Positions 43,060 to 56,103 of a DNA stretch of 64,000 nucleotides are shown here, piece by piece. The DNA is from Acorus gramineus (Eukaryota; Streptophyta; Magnoliopsida; Acorales; Acoraceae), in contig CM060851.1 in NCBI GenBank assembly GCA_030737835.1, positions 248,001 to 312,000 on the forward strand, given 5' to 3'. Below the pieces are notes generated by a model, which saw only the letters and a program-made list of their open reading frames with translations, was not told where the DNA came from and did no database searches. A program made the position numbers and the translations under genes. How positions within the stretch are numbered: position 1 is the stretch's first letter; each line of letters opens with the position of its first letter.

Positions 43060-43776
43060 TTTACTGTAACAGCTTCTTGCAGACAAATTTAAGGCAAATA
43101 ATGTCCAAAAGCTGTGATTTTGAAAAGCTGGTGGGGGTGGTGGTTAGCTTCTTCCTGGAGAATCAGTTTTAAAACTCAGATTCCTGTAGAATCAATTTTA
43201 CAATCGCGTGCCCTGCATGAATATTTACTTAACATGCTAGTTGGATCCTTGCTGAACACTAAATAAACACCTCGATATATATCAACATTTAACAAGTGAA
43301 TATGCATATGTATAATTACCAATATACAAAAGTAGGAAGTGTGTATCATCCCTACATGTAAATACACAATCTTTGACAGCTATATACACATGGAAAAACA
43401 ACTGCTTTTGATATTTTAAACTTATTTTTTTTTTTTTGTAATAGTTTTTGAGATCTTTATTAAAATTGAATTTTTTTTCCTGCTATTTGTTTGGGAGCAT
43501 TGTTGTGTAGATTCAACTAATTTTCATGTAGGTATAAGAGATGTCAAAAACAAAAAACAAAAAGTCAGTATGGGAAGAAGAGAATTGGGAGCTCCCAAAA
43601 GACAGCCACAAAACAAAAGCAAGTGGGATTCCCAGTGAGGACACACATAATACCAACTCATACAAAATGAATGAAAGAAGGACGTTAGATAATATCCATT
43701 AAAGCATCAAAGCCCAACCACACAATTCCACAAAGGCAAAACACATACCCAACATATATATAATACTCTATATGGG

Positions 43777-43821
<45 letters not shown>

Positions 43822-44777
43822 AATCACAGCCATTGAAGGCTTTTTGGTGGGGTTTTTTTTAGTGGCTCGGGCTTCTCGAATTTATTTTTTAATGTAATAT
43901 TGTGTCAGCAATTTAAAATTAGTTTCCCATCCTAAATTTTTTTGGGCAATTGATTGATGGGTTATTCAATTTTAAACTCAACTGTTTTTTTTTTTTTTTA
44001 AATCAAAACTCATTTTGTATCAGCAACGAGAGTCATCCTATTATTAATATTCCTGGAGGTTTGCTTGATTTTTAATCAGTTTAAATCAATTTGAATAAAA
44101 GATTAATTTCAGGTTATTAAAAAAAATTTCTTGTGTTTTCCCCTAGCTATTTATGTGCAATTATTATACCTTTTAATTTTTAATATTGTTAATAATTATT
44201 TTTAAGAGGATTGCTTTGATAAGGAACCCAACTTTGATTTAGTCAGTAAACACCTCATTTCTCTGTGAAAGACTTTAAAGGGAAAAAGAATGTCATTTTA
44301 GGGACTCCATAAATCTTAAACAATCTAGGGTTTGCTAGACACATAGATAGGGTCTTGATTCACGGAGTAGGTTGGTTGAATATTGGAAGTTTGTTGGGTG
44401 GGATCATCCATTATAATTAGTTTATCAAAATAAACATCATTGAATCACTTTTTAGACATGCGATTAAGTGTATAATCATCTTGAGAAAAAAAAAAAAGTT
44501 TCATGTGACATGTCAATATAACATGATGAAACAACCATTAATGTGAAGTGCAAGTCACATGGCACCCTTCATGGAGTAGTATACCATAATCCACATCATA
44601 TAATGTAATCAATTTTGGAGCCTCTTATAGAATGCAAAATATTATCATTAGTTATTTAATCGCACCCATAAACATATCCTTCTGGGTGTTGTTACATGCA
44701 GTACTGTTGTGTCTACGCTTCATTAGATAAAAACATGTAATTTTTTTTTTTCACATAGGAAGTACATATAGTTCTTT
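43060..44777. other. AT-rich spacer with microsatellites
   Basis: It includes an AT then AG dinucleotide tract at about 43779-43820 and several T runs. No gene is recognised. Confidence 0.45.
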
Positions 44778-45525
44778 TTTTTTTAAACTGGTAGACCGAA
44801 GCTACCCTGATTTATATTAATCGAATAGCCTTAGGCCGAAAGAGATACAAGAGAGTAAAGACATAAGCGAAAGAAAAGATAAAAGGAGGAAAATGGACAT
44901 GCGGTGCCTGATGAAATAGGCGAGCTATCTATTCCAGTCGGCGCAAAAGCCGCCCCGCCTCCTCTACGTCCAGAGCCCAGGAGCTCAAGACGGGAACCTC
45001 AAACCGATACGAGGACGCCATGCATAGTTATTTCCACTCTCGATGCTCCCCCGAGCACCCGGTCCCATTTGCACGCGTAGTACGAGAACATGTCCCACAA
45101 GTTGTCAAAATAGTACCGTTGGCCATAAAAAATGATCGAGTTCCTTGTTTTCCAGATAGCCCAGAGCCCGGCAGGAATGAGGCACTACCTCAGCTGCCAC
45201 CGATCTATCGTGCCAGTTGGCCACCTTCACAGCCGCGCTCCATTCACCTATTCCACAGTCTGGCCGTCCATCTCGATCGACGCGATGCGAGCCACCGAGG
45301 ACCACAACAGCCGAGCTACCGCGCATGCTCCGAACATGTGGTCCGCTGTCTCCTCCCCATCCGAGAGCACAGGACGCAGGTTGTGGACGGACGCCATCGG
45401 TGCCCATTTCGCTCTATGGCACTTTGTTAATACTCTTCCTTGGTTACATAAAACATATACAGCAAAGTATATTGTGGACGCTAACATCAAATAAATTTTC
45501 ACACGTGTTACGTGGTCCCACACGT
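44778..45525 (-). pseudogene. 5'-truncated, frameshifted LINE reverse transcriptase tail (zf-RVT)
   Basis: On the minus strand three successive frames give one coherent LINE C-terminus. First comes RVKIYLMLASTIYF, followed by SDGEETADHMFGACAVARLLW (about 45523-45290), the zf-RVT signature. After a frame change there is LIPAGLWAIWKTRNSIIFYG at about 45190-45125, the post-zinc-finger segment, ending at a stop near 44999. A non-coding tail follows and ends in an A-rich run (T-run on plus at about 44775-44784). GC content is clearly higher than in the surrounding DNA. No clear target duplication was found. Confidence 0.75.
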
Positions 45526-45529
45526 GCTA

Positions 45530-48500
45530 AAGAGCTGAGTTGACTGTCAATGAAGTCAAACAAATGAGCGGCTGTTAAACCAATGAAAAGTATTGCTCAT
45601 GGACTATTTTGAATCCCATGAAAAGATGGAGAAACATGTCTATAAAGCAATGGAATATTATGTCTTAGGATTTGAAATGAAATAATTGAGTGGTCACCCA
45701 CCTGAAAAATTAAAATGAAACACACTAACACACTCCCCACAAAGACAGGTGATGCAATTTGGTTTTACACTTTTTTAGTGCTTTATGTAGTTGTCAAGTG
45801 GGCACACTGATGGAGAATGAAAAGCAAAGAAAAATCAACCAGGACCTCCTTTTTTTTTGCCTTGGTGAAAGCTGAGACCTTTTGGAAATGAAGAATGGTT
45901 GAAATTTTGAAGCACCAGGACCTCCTATCAATGAATTAAAACAGAAACACTATTACAACTTAGTCTATGCTTTCTAGTTGAGCTTGTGCCATGCTGAAAT
46001 CAGTGGCTGTTCTTTTCCTTTCTGTTGTTATATTTTGTTTTGTTTTGTTTTGGAGTGGACTAAAATTTCAATGGAAATAAGTGATCCATAGCAACTTAAA
46101 GCCAAACAAATATGTTTAAAAATATATAATATAACATTCAACTCCATTTAACTTTAGAAACCATGTTTTTTTATAGGGAAAAGCTTTAGAAACCAATGTT
46201 GAAGTTCAGCTAGTATCGAAAATAACAAAAACAAATGTTTGTATAATGTATGTGTATTTGTCTCCCTATTCCATGAAATGCAAGCTGTAGATGTCTATGT
46301 GAGTTCTTTTATTGGTTTTGAGATAAGTACATATATAATCCATTTATTAGTACCACATATTTAGGGCAGTTCAGAAGCTACTGATCAGATGCCAAGTGGG
46401 TTTACAAGCACTGATGCAATTCTTGTGCAGAAGAGTCCATCTCAGAAGGATTGCAAGTTGTGGCTATTCATATTATATTTCAATGTATTTTATTGTTCCC
46501 TAGGTTGGTGGAAAAACCACCTGTGATGAGTTGTGATTATTTCAATCCTGGAAGGAAATAATGCAAACCACCCATTCCTTATTCTTTTACATGGTTTGAA
46601 ATATTTTCAATTGCATGTTTGATTTAAAGAATAATGCACAGAGAAGTGACTGCATCCAAAAATATTAATAAACAATAACAGAACTCAGAGTTTCAAATAG
46701 CCAATACAGTGAGCCTCCCAAGTCAGTGGGTGGGAGGGACCTTCACAAATATATATATACATATAACACTATAATTTTACAAGCTTTCAAAATTTTATCT
46801 CCATAAATATGATTATTCACTGTAAACAGATCCTCCAACATATTATATGAGCATTGGATGCCAAAAATAACAGTGGGTGCAAGGTATTATCAATTGCCTG
46901 CCTTTCATTGGTGACATGTTTCACATTGGTTTGAGAACCAACACAAAACAGTTATATATATTAACTTTACCCAATCATACAATCAACTTTTTAAAATGGT
47001 TCTCTTGGAAAAATATAAACAACATAGAATACCAAGTCCAAGGCATATATCCAGGCAACCACATGAGTCCCCAATTACTTTACTCATCATTTAAGAAACA
47101 GGGAAAAATTATGCTCTTCCATTTATATCCTGATAAAAAAATAATAATTCATTCAAAATTTTATATTTTCTCTCATACCACATTGAGAGAATTTGAATCC
47201 CATCACATGTATGGACTATGGTACCATAGATAGGGTATGGTTAAAATAACTTAGCCTGAGATACTGTGCAGTATACACTGCTTTTTTTATAGGAGAAAAA
47301 AAGGCAAAAGGAAAACTAGTTAAGCCTACTTGAATTTTCAAATGCTGTGACACTGATGTTTAGCATCAGCTCCTCTGGCATACTCTATGCATAATAAAGG
47401 GGAATCATTGCCAAGTCAATGCGTTGACCGGGAAGCCTGTAGAGAGGAAGAAAAATAATGGGTCACCATATCTCATCACAAAAAGAGCAAATTTCATCAT
47501 ATGCATGCACATGATCAATTTGAGACAGCATTCCACACCTTAAGCAAGGTCAGCACGATTACCATGCGGCACGGCTTCAAGAATCTGCATCTGCAAGTGA
47601 AACGCGTGTCTAGTTCAGAAATAATAGCAGGTATATTATGTGTGGCGTGGAGGGTGGTGAAGGATGCAGAGTATAGTATGATGGTAAGGGTAGATACATT
47701 AGCATAACTTTTGAAGGTACGATCCAACATAAAGATTAATCTAGCATAAACCACAAGAATATAAAAAATGTTCTTCACATGCTTATTTTACAATAGTTCA
47801 GTATCCAAGCTTTGAATATTTAATAGATCCACTGGAAAAAAAATGACAACTTCAAACAACAACGACAGGTTAAAAAAAAAAGACAAAAAAGAAGGATACA
47901 TATATTACTTGACCAGGGAAACTGTATACCACTGATGATTATATGTTTCTACAATTTTATTAGGCTTCCAAACATATGAGGGCTATATGTATTAGTGAGA
48001 ACACATCAATTTTAATATAGTTCAGTTTGTCATGGCCTAGTCATTCCATAGGCCTTCTCAGCCAATGAACGATGGGAGTTTATGGTCAGCAGAGTTTATC
48101 TTTTTTTCTCATGATAAAAAATTCTCCCAGCTGACCTCAGGATGAGACTCTCTTGTATTTTTCCGCTTACACAAAATTCAGTTATCATGCTGACACAGGT
48201 ACATTTTAAACTGAACTACTTGTCTAATTCAGAAACATAATCACCTCAGCTTTGCATTTAAATTACCCCAGAAGGGTTGACCTTGCACACAACTTAAATG
48301 CAGTTGACCCACCTTGCCAACAGATATATTTAAAACTGAGGATAGAGGGATTTGGATGGAGTAACTCAAGATTAACTAGTCTTACGTATAAATTGATAAT
48401 CCAGGTCCACAATTTAAGCCTGGCATTCCTTGCATCCTAAAATATCAGATTGCAGAAGTACTTAATATCATCGTTGAGTCCACAACCTCAGACCGCCTTG

Positions 48501-49114
48501 GGAAATCCATTGAAACACTATAGAAGAAATTAAATGCTCAAGAAAAGCCAGCCAGAATAACTGGTACAAAGTACAAACACTCAATTTTGTCTTCTACTTA
48601 ACCTTCATTACAAATAACCCTTTTTTTTTAAATTGGTGCTCCCCTGGGTTTAATACCCTGACCTCCTTCATGGAGAGGGTAAATGTTAGCCAACTAATCA
48701 AATCGTGATCTGTGCATGAAGACAATTCAAGGCTATTCCATTCATGTTTCCTTTTATTTATTGCTTCCCATTCTTGGCCACTCACTACTTTTCCCGACTT
48801 TAAAAACTTATACATGAAGAGCAATATTGGCTTAGCTCATTGTCAGGCAGCCAAGTTTTACTTTGGATAACACCCAACATACTTCAATAGTGGAAATTAA
48901 TCAAAACTATTAATGGATTCCTACTCATCATCATAAACAAAATGCTCATCAAAGGAAATACTCTTCATTCAGAATGCTGCATAAATGCGGAACACATACC
49001 GCATAGATGTAATATTAAAAAAAAAATGAATCCTTGAGGTGCGTGCAAATTGTTGGGGTGGGAATGAAATAAATTTCTGAAGAAAGAATATGAAGATACC
49101 AAAATTATGGGAAA
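45530..49114. other. Spacer and probable 3' UTR downstream of the 5'-nucleotidase gene
   Basis: Mostly AT-rich with no firm gene. Two minus-strand segments look exon-like: 47385-47436 (acceptor CTACAG, then LPGQRIDLAMIPLYYA and a stop) and 47539-47590 (bounded by TTGCAG and AAGGTGTGG). No protein family is recognised for them. The stretch next to 49114 is the likely 3' UTR of the nucleotidase gene. Confidence 0.4.
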
Positions 49115-52100
49115 CTATTCATCAGATGAGCAAAGATGAGAAATGAGCTCGACAACTCCCCACATGGGTGCATCATTCTGCAGTTAAAGATCCCCACAAA
49201 CTAAGAAACAGGCAAAGAAATGTATCTGGCCACAAAAAATAAAATAAAAATAAAAACGTTGACCATTGAGATTTAATCCTGATAAAAACTCACCAGATAA
49301 ACCATGTCAAATGATTCATTGTAGTTCTTAAGAGAACCTTCTACATTGTCATTCCTACAAAAACATCAAAACAGAAGAAAGACAACAAGCTGCTTCAGAA
49401 TCACCTGGCAAATTTAGTATACAACAGTAAAGGAGCAAATCAATTGATCTCTTCATTGTTATAAAGTCCATATATCAGTGTTTTAATAGTTTGCTACAAT
49501 TTAATCTCTGACCTTTTGTATTGGAAATCTTCTCTTCATTAACTATCCCAACAAATGATAACCAACATTTTGTCTTCTCTACATGTTAGCAGTTTGTATA
49601 ATTTTTTTACCACTATTTACTTGGTTCAGAAGTCAGAGTACATACAAAGCACACCCATAAATCTTCACTTTGTATGAATTGAAAATCGTCTGAGAATTTC
49701 AAGAAAAATATGAAGACCAATATATTGATGGTTTAAACAAATCCAGTAGAAAAAGTTGAAACTCCACAAATCTGACAAATGTTGAGTTATCTAAACTTCC
49801 CTTTGCAGTAACAAAGAGATCTAAGAAAAACAGATGAAATATTAAATCATGATCCAACTTAATCATACGAATTATATCAACAAATATTCAATCCCAACAA
49901 CTAAGGGATGGTAAATTATTGCTAAAGCACATTAGATGATGTAGATGTCAGAGGATGAAGAAGAACTGCTTCATGGATTGATAAGAGGATGAAATCAATC
50001 CAAGCATAGTTCATATATTACAATATTAGTACGGATGTTTCCATCAAAAAAAAAAATATTAGTATGGATGTATGGATAAAAAAAAATTTAGGAACAGCTT
50101 AAACAGGTACAAAATGGAACATGACAAAATTGCAGAATAGATATTGAGCACAAGATTGATAAAATAATTTGTGCGCCATTATGGTAGGATATACGTATCA
50201 CGATAACATTATGGTAGGATATACGTATCACGATAACACGTTTATGGGTTATTATGGCACTTGCAGGGGCTAGATATGCCAAATTGTCAGTTGAGGTACA
50301 ACCCAAACTGATAGAGGCCCATGCATATGATACAAGCTTACTACAACATCAACACTTTGAATAGTAAGTGGTCATGAAATCAATATGTGAAGCACCTCAA
50401 AAACAAACAAACAAAAAGGTAAAATGGGAAATAGAATTTAACAAGCACATATGATTCCACCAAGCCTTAGAATAATAAATGTGAAAATCCATTTTTATTT
50501 AATGCGAACAAGAAAGAGGTGTGTACACTGAAAATTGACAAACACAAATAAAAAATTACATGTACATCATTCTGAAATTTATATCCAAATGTATATATAT
50601 ATAAAAAAAAACCACGTTCTGTAATTAGGAAAGCAACTTTCACTTACAGAAACCCAACAGCAATTCTATTTTCATAGTTTAAGCCATCAGACATGCCCAG
50701 ATCTCCTATATGATCACCGAGGAGAACCACATTCGTCCTCTTTTTCACAGAGGCACTGTCATAGTTAGTCCCATTCACATCACCTAAATGATCATGAACT
50801 GGTGCTGCCATATCCAGAGCATGCTCATTCTTGTTCAAAACATGAATTGTCTTCCCTGTCACCACAATCTTGTTAAGGGAAAGGATCCACACATGAAAGA
50901 TAATTTTATCTGACCATATAAATCATAACGCTTGTACAAAAGTTACATGCAAATTTTAATTTTATTATGATGAAAAAAAATCTAGAGAGTAAAATTTGCC
51001 ATAAAGATACGCAGTTATGTTGGATATATAAAATGAAAACCCAATTTTACAGAACAAATGCATATAAGAGGAACAATGATGTGCCAAAAAATTAAATGGA
51101 GACTTTCAACTAATTAATCTGGATCAAAAAAAGGAAGAAGAAATTAGTCAAACCACCAGAAACTTGATAGAAATCCAAGGCAAGCTAGTGTTAATGACAT
51201 AGCATTGACCAACTAGGCGACTACTCTCCATCACAGGTTGACATACATGGTGAACAAACATCAAAAAGCCCAAAACTCATGGTACATAGATTCATGCCTA
51301 TCAAATTGTTAAAAATATACCTTTAAAGGCCACCAACTGGCCATTGTTGTCAAAAACCATTCGGTTTGATACGATCTTGACATTCTTAAAAGATCTGTGG
51401 AGTTTCTGTCTGAATACCTGTCAATGTAATTCTCATGAAGAAATCAAGTAATCTGTAATCTACGTGGATAAGATCTAGAACTCATTGGAGAAATCCTGAT
51501 CCTCACCTCTTCAATGATGTCAGCCAGGCCTGCAGAAAATATAAGAACAGGCACGTCTTTCTCCTGAAAATTTCAAAAAAATTAAAATATAAAACATACA
51601 ATGGCATCTTAATTAGATACCAAGAAAAGACTCCATATATCAAAATTAATTTAAGTTTTACTTAGAGGAAAGGCTAAATTACATAAACAAATACAGTGAT
51701 TATATAGCTACCTAGACCAACCAATTCAATAGGTGAATTTGGCAAAGGTGAACTGAAAATTGGAAATTCCTTTAAAAAAAAATTAAAAGAACCATGAAAT
51801 GCTTATTTGCTTTTTTGATGGTTGTAGAACTCAGACACTCAGTGAACTAGGAGCTCTTGCTCAGCTCATTTGGCAAACCGATATAAGAAAATAGAAGAAA
51901 GATTGCCAAATTAAATCCCACATCAATTAAATTTAAAGCACATGAGCACATCACAACAAAAATTGAGTCCTTTGGAAAATCTGTGAGTTTAAAAAAATCT
52001 TCATGTTCCTAGCTCTACTAAGAAACATTCAAAAGATGATGAAGGTCTACCTCTAAGAGCTCAAGCAGCTCCACTACACCTTCCCTAAAATCAACCACAG

Positions 52101-53833
52101 CATTTGCTACTGAGTTCCTTATGATATCATAGGTTACACCACCCTCAATTAGAAGAGAATGTGTTTTCTCCCACCTGCGATGAAGGCAAAAAGAAGGTTT
52201 TCCATGCTTCCTCAATGAAATACAAAGAAGAAACATACATGTGCTTGTTATTATCAGACACATCATAAATAAAAGCAGGTAAGGGATGATACTAAGCTTC
52301 TAATTCGTTAATACTTAAGAAACCCTTTTTCACATCTGAGACATGTCAACACACCACAAAAAAAATCTCATTAAGGGGCCCAAAGTTATTAACATCAAAC
52401 TTCAAAATTCTTCCATATTATTGATTGTCCATTGAAGAAAAAATGAATACATATTGCATAAGAAAGAGCATATCAGATAATACATTTAACTGCTGGAGAA
52501 CACAATTATTCTTAACTTGATTCATTAAAATCAGAACTAAGTGGCATTACAGATTTACAAAAGAACGGAATAACAAAAATTGTCTATAGGATGAAACTGC
52601 ACAGTGAAGACAATGGAGAGAAGACTTTACCACTCCTTCATGAGAATTGTCTTCTCCTCAATTGGAATGGTGGTTGAGAATTCGAGAGGATGATAATATT
52701 CGAACAATCGCTGCCTCTTAATGTCAAATTCAGGATTCCCCTGATGCAGAAGGGCATAGCTGCCTGAACATAATAATATTATCAAGCATACACAATATGA
52801 AAACAATCTGAAAAGAAAGAGAAAAAAAAGGAACACCACTTTATTGCAGAGGCAAAAACAAGGAAATGGCTTACTCTGTCCACGGCGACCATTGACCCAG
52901 TACCTCGTGAGTGTTGCATCAAAATCAGCAATAACCTGAAGGTCCCCAAAATTAAAAATTATAAAAACAAACTCCATCATCATTTCCTGGAATGTATTAA
53001 TCTATAAATTGGAAAATCCTTGACAGACAAACATAATGATGTGGGAGAAGGAAGTGAGATCTTCTTATGTGACAAATGGAAGGCTGATAAGGAATTAAAA
53101 AAAAAAAAAAGGGGAATGTGGGGGCAAAAGTGAAAAAATGAATCTTCATCAACATTCACTCTTAGCCCTATTATACTTTCGCATTTACTATTGATGGATG
53201 GATAATCAATGACAAAATCGAGGTTGATTGCCGGCAAAAATGAAATTGATTGACATCCATGGTTTGTAATATAAGCAGAGATGTTAAGAAAGTATGGAGA
53301 TAATTAAACTATTTTCAAGTTGTACAATAAAAAGTATAATCAAACTATTTTTTATATTTATTCTATCTTCGGAATGAGAAACACATGCAATTTTATTTAT
53401 TTTTTTACTACGTTGTGCGTGAAGGCAGCGGCAACAATTAGGATCAACTTTTTACACGATGAAGAATGTGACAAAATTATCCAAACTAAATGGACACATG
53501 GATTCTGAATGTACTAAACACAAATTCAGATGAACAAAACCTCCATGGCTCACTATGATACATTGCAGAGGTGGATGAGTAGAAACACTTCATTCCACAT
53601 ATTCCCTTATATAAAAAAAAACATTTTTTCTTCAAAAAAAAAAAAAAAAAAACATTATAATGAAATAGGTGTTCGTTCTGCCTAGAAATGAATGTATTTA
53701 CCAAGAAAAAAAAAAACAGAAATCCGTAGAACGGGAGGAGGACCTGGAGTTTGGAGGGACCGGCGGACCGAATGGAGGATCTCTTGAGATCGAGCGAATG
53801 CGGATCGGCGATCGAGACATCCGGATGAGTCAT
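49115..53833 (-). CDS. Cytosolic 5'-nucleotidase III-like (HAD, P5N-1/UMPH-1 family), nine exons
   Basis: Exons: 53744-53833, 52875-52935, 52631-52763, 52051-52174, 51507-51563, 51321-51417, 50648-50855, 49294-49354 and 49115-49177; 894 nt, 297 aa, all phases consistent. It should hydrolyse nucleoside monophosphates, probably pyrimidine or 7-methylguanosine 5'-phosphates, in the cytosol. The HAD motif I is VIADFDATLTRYW, with nucleophile Asp34 and Asp36. Motif II lies in VPVLIFSAGLADIIEE, where the Ser follows the beta strand. Motif IV is LLGDHIGDLGMSDG, with acidic residues near 235 and 239. The C-terminus is NDAPMWGVVELISHLC. An upstream in-frame Met at 53887 would add 18 residues; I prefer MTHPDVS. 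All catalytic residues are present. The intron between exons 7 and 8 carries an exact 30-bp tandem duplication. Confidence 0.93.
50178..50237. repeat. Exact tandem duplication of 30 bp in an intron
   Basis: The unit starting ATTATGGTAGGATATACG and ending CACGATAAC occurs twice without a gap (50178-50207 and 50208-50237) and without any mismatch, in the intron between exons 7 and 8 of the 5'-nucleotidase gene. It looks recent and may vary in copy number between individuals. Confidence 0.9.
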
Positions 53834-54353
53834 CGTGGATTCAGCGATTGAGCCCCTCCTATCGGTTCGGCACCTGAACCTGATCAATCAAAAAACAAGT
53901 AATTGTGATATATGATTCTGATTGGGAAGGGGAAGAGGAGGAGGAGGGAATGAAAGGGAAAACCTGGAAAATCGGATTGGAGAGAGAGAGAGTGATTGAG
54001 TGGATGATGTGTTCATGTAGGGTTTTGTTTTGGTGTCAATAATTATTGCAATGGATTCGGCGGGAATCGGGACGAGCAGAACGACCAAGACACCCCACAT
54101 CTTCCACATCAACATGTCTCTACAAATGTTAGGATGGACGTCTAGCAAATGAAAATTACGAAGATTAGTTACTTTAAAACTTGATCAATATTTTTTATTC
54201 GATGATGCACTGTAATAAATGAGAAAAATAGTGAGACATTTTCATCGTATATCTTCTATGCATAAAACTAGAGTGGGCCTAACTTTTGAAAATCGCAGTT
54301 TATGGATATTATTTGTCTAAAATCTTTTTGCAAAAATTTATTATAATAGAACT
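53834..54353 (-). promoter_or_regulatory. Upstream and leader region of the 5'-nucleotidase gene
   Basis: Non-coding upstream of the chosen start. It holds a GA-rich/GGAGGAG tract at about 53925-53950 and a GAGA run at 53981-53994. No distinct TATA box is assigned. Confidence 0.35.
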
Positions 54354-54420
54354 ATTTGGTTGCATAATTGCAGAAGCAGTTTTATACAAACGCAAAAGTT
54401 ATACAATCGCGCAACCAAAT
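54354..54420. mobile_element. Short foldback element with ATTTGGTTGC ends, second copy
   Basis: ATTTGGTTGC at 54354-54363 and its exact complement GCAACCAAAT at 54411-54420 enclose 47 bases. The arms and their inner sequence (TATACAATCGCGCAACC) resemble the hairpin at 42989-43055. Confidence 0.65.
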
Positions 54421-54605
54421 ACAAAATCTACTTGAAATTGTGGCATGGACAAGGAGAGGAGAGAGAGAGAGATTTGTACATTTGATTTTCGGGGTGGGAT
54501 TTCTAGGGTGGGGAATGATGGAGTGGATTGAGTCTATTAATGGGGTGGGTAATGGCGGGAAGGGGTTGTTAAGCCTGATAATGGAATAAATCCATGTTTG
54601 TTGCA

Positions 54606-55450
54606 GCCAGTGGCGGCTTCAGAAATTTTTATAGATGGGGTTATTTAAAAAAATAAATTCTATCATTTAAGAAAATAAATTCTAAAAAATCTACTCATAT
54701 CATATATTTATAAAAAAATATAAACTTTTCTTTTGAAAATAAAACAACAAATTACATTAATAAAAAATAAACCATCAAAGACAATTTGGGGGTTTTAAGT
54801 ATAAAATCTGGGTCGGACATGGTCAATTGGTGGGCTGGGTGGGTTACCATGGTTTGAAAAAGTTAGGAAATAGATACTCTTGAGATTATAGTTTATAAAA
54901 TGCTTTAAAAAAAAAAATTTGGACTCACATGCCATTAATTTTTTTCTAATAATATGTGTATATATTTTTTACTATTACACCAAAAATCACCGAACCTCCT
55001 TTTTATTTGCTCAATTTTTTTTTATTATTACAAATGATACATTATCAAAAAAAATTATAATTCCTTTCGTCACTCAATTTATTAAAATTCTATAATGTAA
55101 TATTTGAAAAATATTGTAAAAATTTTTAACTATTATTTATATTAAGTTGATTTTATTTTAAATATATTTAAAATTAATTTTGTATATAAAAATCAACTTA
55201 TTTTATCAAACAAAAATCAATTTTTCATTCTAATGTTTAGGGGTACTTTTCACAATTGTACACCAAAAAGTTGTTTCACAACTTATTAAACAAACATCTA
55301 TTGCTGCTTATTTACTGTTTTTTAAACAGTAAAAACAAATATGTTTACTGCTTATCAAAAAGTTATAATCTATAATCTATAAATATAAGCTGCAATTAGG
55401 GGCAGCACCACATATAATGTGGTAGGGTCAATTGACCTCATCACATTACA
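54606..55450. mobile_element. Possible AT-rich non-coding transposon (AGTGGCGG-type start)
   Basis: The segment opens with CCAGTGGCGGCTTCAGAAAT, a start I associate with widespread plant non-autonomous elements. It is very AT-rich to about 55390. Near its far end it shows GGTAGGGTCAATTGACCTC. The ends are not clean inverted repeats, so this is tentative. No coding sequence is present. Confidence 0.3.
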
Positions 55451-56103
55451 AAAAAAAAAAAAAACCCAAACTAATATTATGGCTAGGGCATGAATTTTGG
55501 GATAAAGTTCATGAGATTAGGGTTCAAAGAGTTTAGGTTTTTGGAGGAATAGTGTTTGAGTAGTTCAACTTTGCAGTTTGTATGAATTCCTTTAAATCCA
55601 CCCCCACATATATAAATTCATTCTGAACTTATTGACAAACTCCATTCATTTTCTTTCCCCTAACTTCCCTGGCTCTTCTCTCCACCATGCCTGCCTGCAT
55701 TCTAACAACACTTTTGCCGTCGTTGTTTGCCATCGCCATCACAATAACTATCACTCATACTACCACCACCACAATAACCTGTGCCCCTCTCTCAAAAGCA
55801 TTAGCAAGCATTTTGATATATGCTCTTGAGGCTTGTTGGTTGTGATAGATTTTATAAGATGAGCTGGATGGATTTGACGTATTGACCTCCAATAATATCA
55901 AATTCTCTCATTTTTCCTGTCTAGATTTTGAAACCCAGCTCTTTCTGAATTTGATTGGAGCACAGGTACTCTAGTGATGTCTATTTGCACTCTTCAACAC
56001 ATTTGCATTTGCAGGAAACTGCGTTCACACCAATATCTATCTACTCATTCTTAATCACCAATGGAAGTTTACCAACTCTTGTTTTGTTTTGATTGGGTTG
56101 CTC

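Noticed and set aside
45020..45543. Plus-strand reading frames of up to 136 codons
   Set aside because: They are antisense shadows of the minus-strand LINE tail, whose protein similarity is clear in the other direction.
46877..47233. Open frame of 118 codons
   Set aside because: AT-driven composition, no known motif, no splice sites or neighbours that suggest a gene.
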